DNA of 34,281 nt from positions 1-34,281 of the forward strand of contig CAIOIZ010000014.1 of assembly GCA_903858475.1 (NCBI GenBank). The letters are read 5' to 3'. Source of the DNA: an uncultured Bacteroidota bacterium. GTDB taxonomy: Bacteria; Bacteroidota; Bacteroidia; Chitinophagales; Chitinophagaceae. The notes beneath the pieces are model-generated. The model was not told the origin of the DNA and did not search any database. It saw only the letters and a program-made list of their open reading frames with translations. Each line of letters starts with the position of its first letter. The stretch's first letter is position 1. Made by a program: the position numbers and the translations under genes. Positions 33,020 through 34,281 of the stretch are shown one piece after another.

Positions 33020-34249
33020 TTATGCATCCAATTCCCCGGCAATCAGATTCAAACTACTCATGGTAATGATAGCATCACTCAACATTCCACCCTTAATCAT
33101 TTCTGGATAAGCCTGGTAATAAATAAAACAAGGCCTGCGGAAATGCAATCGATAAGGTGTTCTTCCGCCATCACTGATTAGGTAAAATCCAAGTTCTCCA
33201 TTGGCAGCTTCGATAGAATGATATACTTCACCTGCTGGAATATCCGTTTCGCCCATGATAATTTTAAAATGATAAATCAAGGCTTCCATCTTGGTATATA
33301 CATCTTTCTTCTCTGGCAAATAATAAGCAGGCGTGTCGGCATGAAAAACTTCGGCTTCAGCACCTTTAAAAGATTGTATTTTCTCCCATGCCTGTTTGAT
33401 GATACTCAAGCTCTGCCACATTTCTTCATTCCTTACCAAGAACCTGTCATAGCTATCCCCTGTTTTACCAACAGGAATAACAAAATCAAAATCTTCGTAA
33501 CTGCTATAAGGAGAATGTACTCTAACGTCATAATCAACACCAGCTGCCCTTAAATTGGGACCAGTAAATCCATAATTCAAAGCACGCTCAGCAGCAATGG
33601 GGCCGCAACCGATGGTACGATCCATGAAAATCCGATTGCGAGTGAAAAGATTTTCAAATTCCTTTAATACACCCGGATATTCTTTAAGAAATTTTTCTAA
33701 TTTTTCGAACGCCGCATTGGTAAAATTTCTTTCAAAGCCACCAATTCTACCAATATTAGTAGTCAACCTACTGCCGCATACTTCCTCATAAATTTCATAA
33801 ATCAATTCACGGTATTGCATCACATACAAAAAACCAGTATATGCACCACTATCAACACCTACAATTGAATTGCAAATCAAGTGATCACTGATCCTCGATA
33901 ATTCCATGATGATGACACGTAGATAATCTACTCGTTTGGGAGTTTTAACACCTAACAACTTTTCACAAGTAAGGTGCCAGCCCATATTATTAAGTGGAGA
34001 AGAACAATAATTCAGCCTATCTGTAATGGGGGTTATTTGAAACAAAGGCCTTCGTTCTGCTAATTTTTCAAATGCGCGATGGATATACCCAACAGTGGAA
34101 GTGGCTTTCACAATTCTTTCGCCATCTAATTCCACAATGTTTTGAAATACACCATGCGTAGCCGGATGAGTAGGACCCAGATTCAATGTAGTCGTTTGCT
34201 TTTCAATTGAACCTTCCGGTAATAAAATATGTTCTGCTGTATCTGACAT
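33020..34249 (-). CDS. nuoD: NADH-quinone oxidoreductase subunit D
   Basis: A 409-residue subunit of the complex I connecting module that, with NuoB and NuoH, forms the quinone-binding site. The quinone-contact loop LGPTHPATHG is at residues 24-33 (His28 and His32), and Tyr81 in TDRLNYCS corresponds to the catalytic quinone-site tyrosine. The C-terminal segment ...LHFRRPCF and the final SSLNLIAGELDA are also diagnostic of the family. The frame opens from a TTG at 34270, but the ATG at 34249 (MSDTAEHI) is the better start. It is a separate gene, not a NuoCD fusion. The 32 bases upstream include a TGA at 34267-34269 on the minus strand that could be the end of nuoC. Confidence 0.97.
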   Translation of the reverse strand: MSDTAEHILLPEGSIEKQTTTLNLGPTHPATHGVFQNIVELDGERIVKATSTVGYIHRAFEKLAERRPLFQITPITDRLNYCSSPLNNMGWHLTCEKLLGVKTPKRVDYLRVIIMELSRISDHLICNSIVGVDSGAYTGFLYVMQYRELIYEIYEEVCGSRLTTNIGRIGGFERNFTNAAFEKLEKFLKEYPGVLKEFENLFTRNRIFMDRTIGCGPIAAERALNYGFTGPNLRAAGVDYDVRVHSPYSSYEDFDFVIPVGKTGDSYDRFLVRNEEMWQSLSIIKQAWEKIQSFKGAEAEVFHADTPAYYLPEKKDVYTKMEALIYHFKIIMGETDIPAGEVYHSIEAANGELGFYLISDGGRTPYRLHFRRPCFIYYQAYPEMIKGGMLSDAIITMSSLNLIAGELDA

Positions 34250-34281
34250 TACCTGCTTATTTAACTTCAAGTATCTATCAC

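Noticed and set aside
34250..34281. End of nuoC at the window edge
   Set aside because: A TGA at 34267-34269 (minus strand) is suitably placed, but only a few codons are visible, too few to identify the gene.
1..34281. CRISPR arrays, tRNA or rRNA genes, insertion sequences or phage genes
   Set aside because: None of the hallmark repeats, cloverleaf sequences, transposase or phage motifs was seen; the only tandem array is the GAGGTT hexamer repeat.

Overview
The window looks like the chromosome of a Bacteroidota bacterium, most probably a member of the Chitinophagaceae or a close relative. The evidence is the type IX secretion cargo with its PorP/SprF partner, the two-domain style of the NADH dehydrogenase operon with separate nuoC/nuoD, a very short NuoG, a DUF5117/DUF4953-type zinc metalloprotease, AT-rich DNA, weak Shine-Dalgarno signals and at least one perfect Bacteroidota-type promoter (TTTG, 21-base spacer, TAnnTTTG). 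The placement below phylum level is an inference from gene content only.

Layout. (1) 1-2738: the 5' part of a sodium:solute symporter gene (minus strand, cut by the window edge), a LOG-family nucleotide hydrolase (plus) and a small predicted outer-membrane protein (minus) whose stop codon interlocks with that of the LOG gene. (2) 2890-7544: a two-gene type IX secretion unit, a 1203-residue PKD-repeat surface protein followed by a PorP/SprF-type outer-membrane protein. (3) 7634-12379: recG and an RhlE-like DEAD-box RNA helicase on the minus strand, then a divergent cvfB-like S1 RNA-binding gene, a GAGGTT hexamer tandem repeat and a small Smr-domain gene on the plus strand. (4) 12529-17613: mnmE behind an extra exbD, separated by a clear terminator from an exbB-exbD-exbD-tonB operon that energises TonB-dependent outer-membrane transport. 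(5) 17953-21895: a secreted zinc metalloprotease and a convergent, ATPase-less MacB/FtsX-type ABC permease, separated by a perfect 40-base palindrome that can terminate both. (6) 22041-34249: nuoD, nuoE, an NTF2-like secreted protein, nuoF, nuoG, nuoH, nuoI, nuoJ, nuoK, nuoL, nuoM, nuoN, that is, respiratory complex I (NADH to menaquinone, proton pumping). nuoA, nuoB and nuoC presumably lie just beyond the right edge.

The gene content fits an aerobic, surface-active heterotroph: complex I builds the proton motive force, ExbB/ExbD/TonB spends it at the outer membrane, and the T9SS cargo, metalloprotease and outer-membrane proteins act at the cell surface.

Most of the window is recognisable core machinery; I do not see a clearly new defence or mobile system. 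The points that deserve a second look are a signal-peptide-bearing NTF2-like gene placed stop-to-start between nuoE and nuoF, a NuoG that stops after the iron-sulfur region, four genes whose only sensible start is TTG, and a hexamer repeat that abuts the cvfB stop codon and may supply part of the smr promoter. No tRNA, rRNA, CRISPR array, insertion sequence or phage gene was seen.
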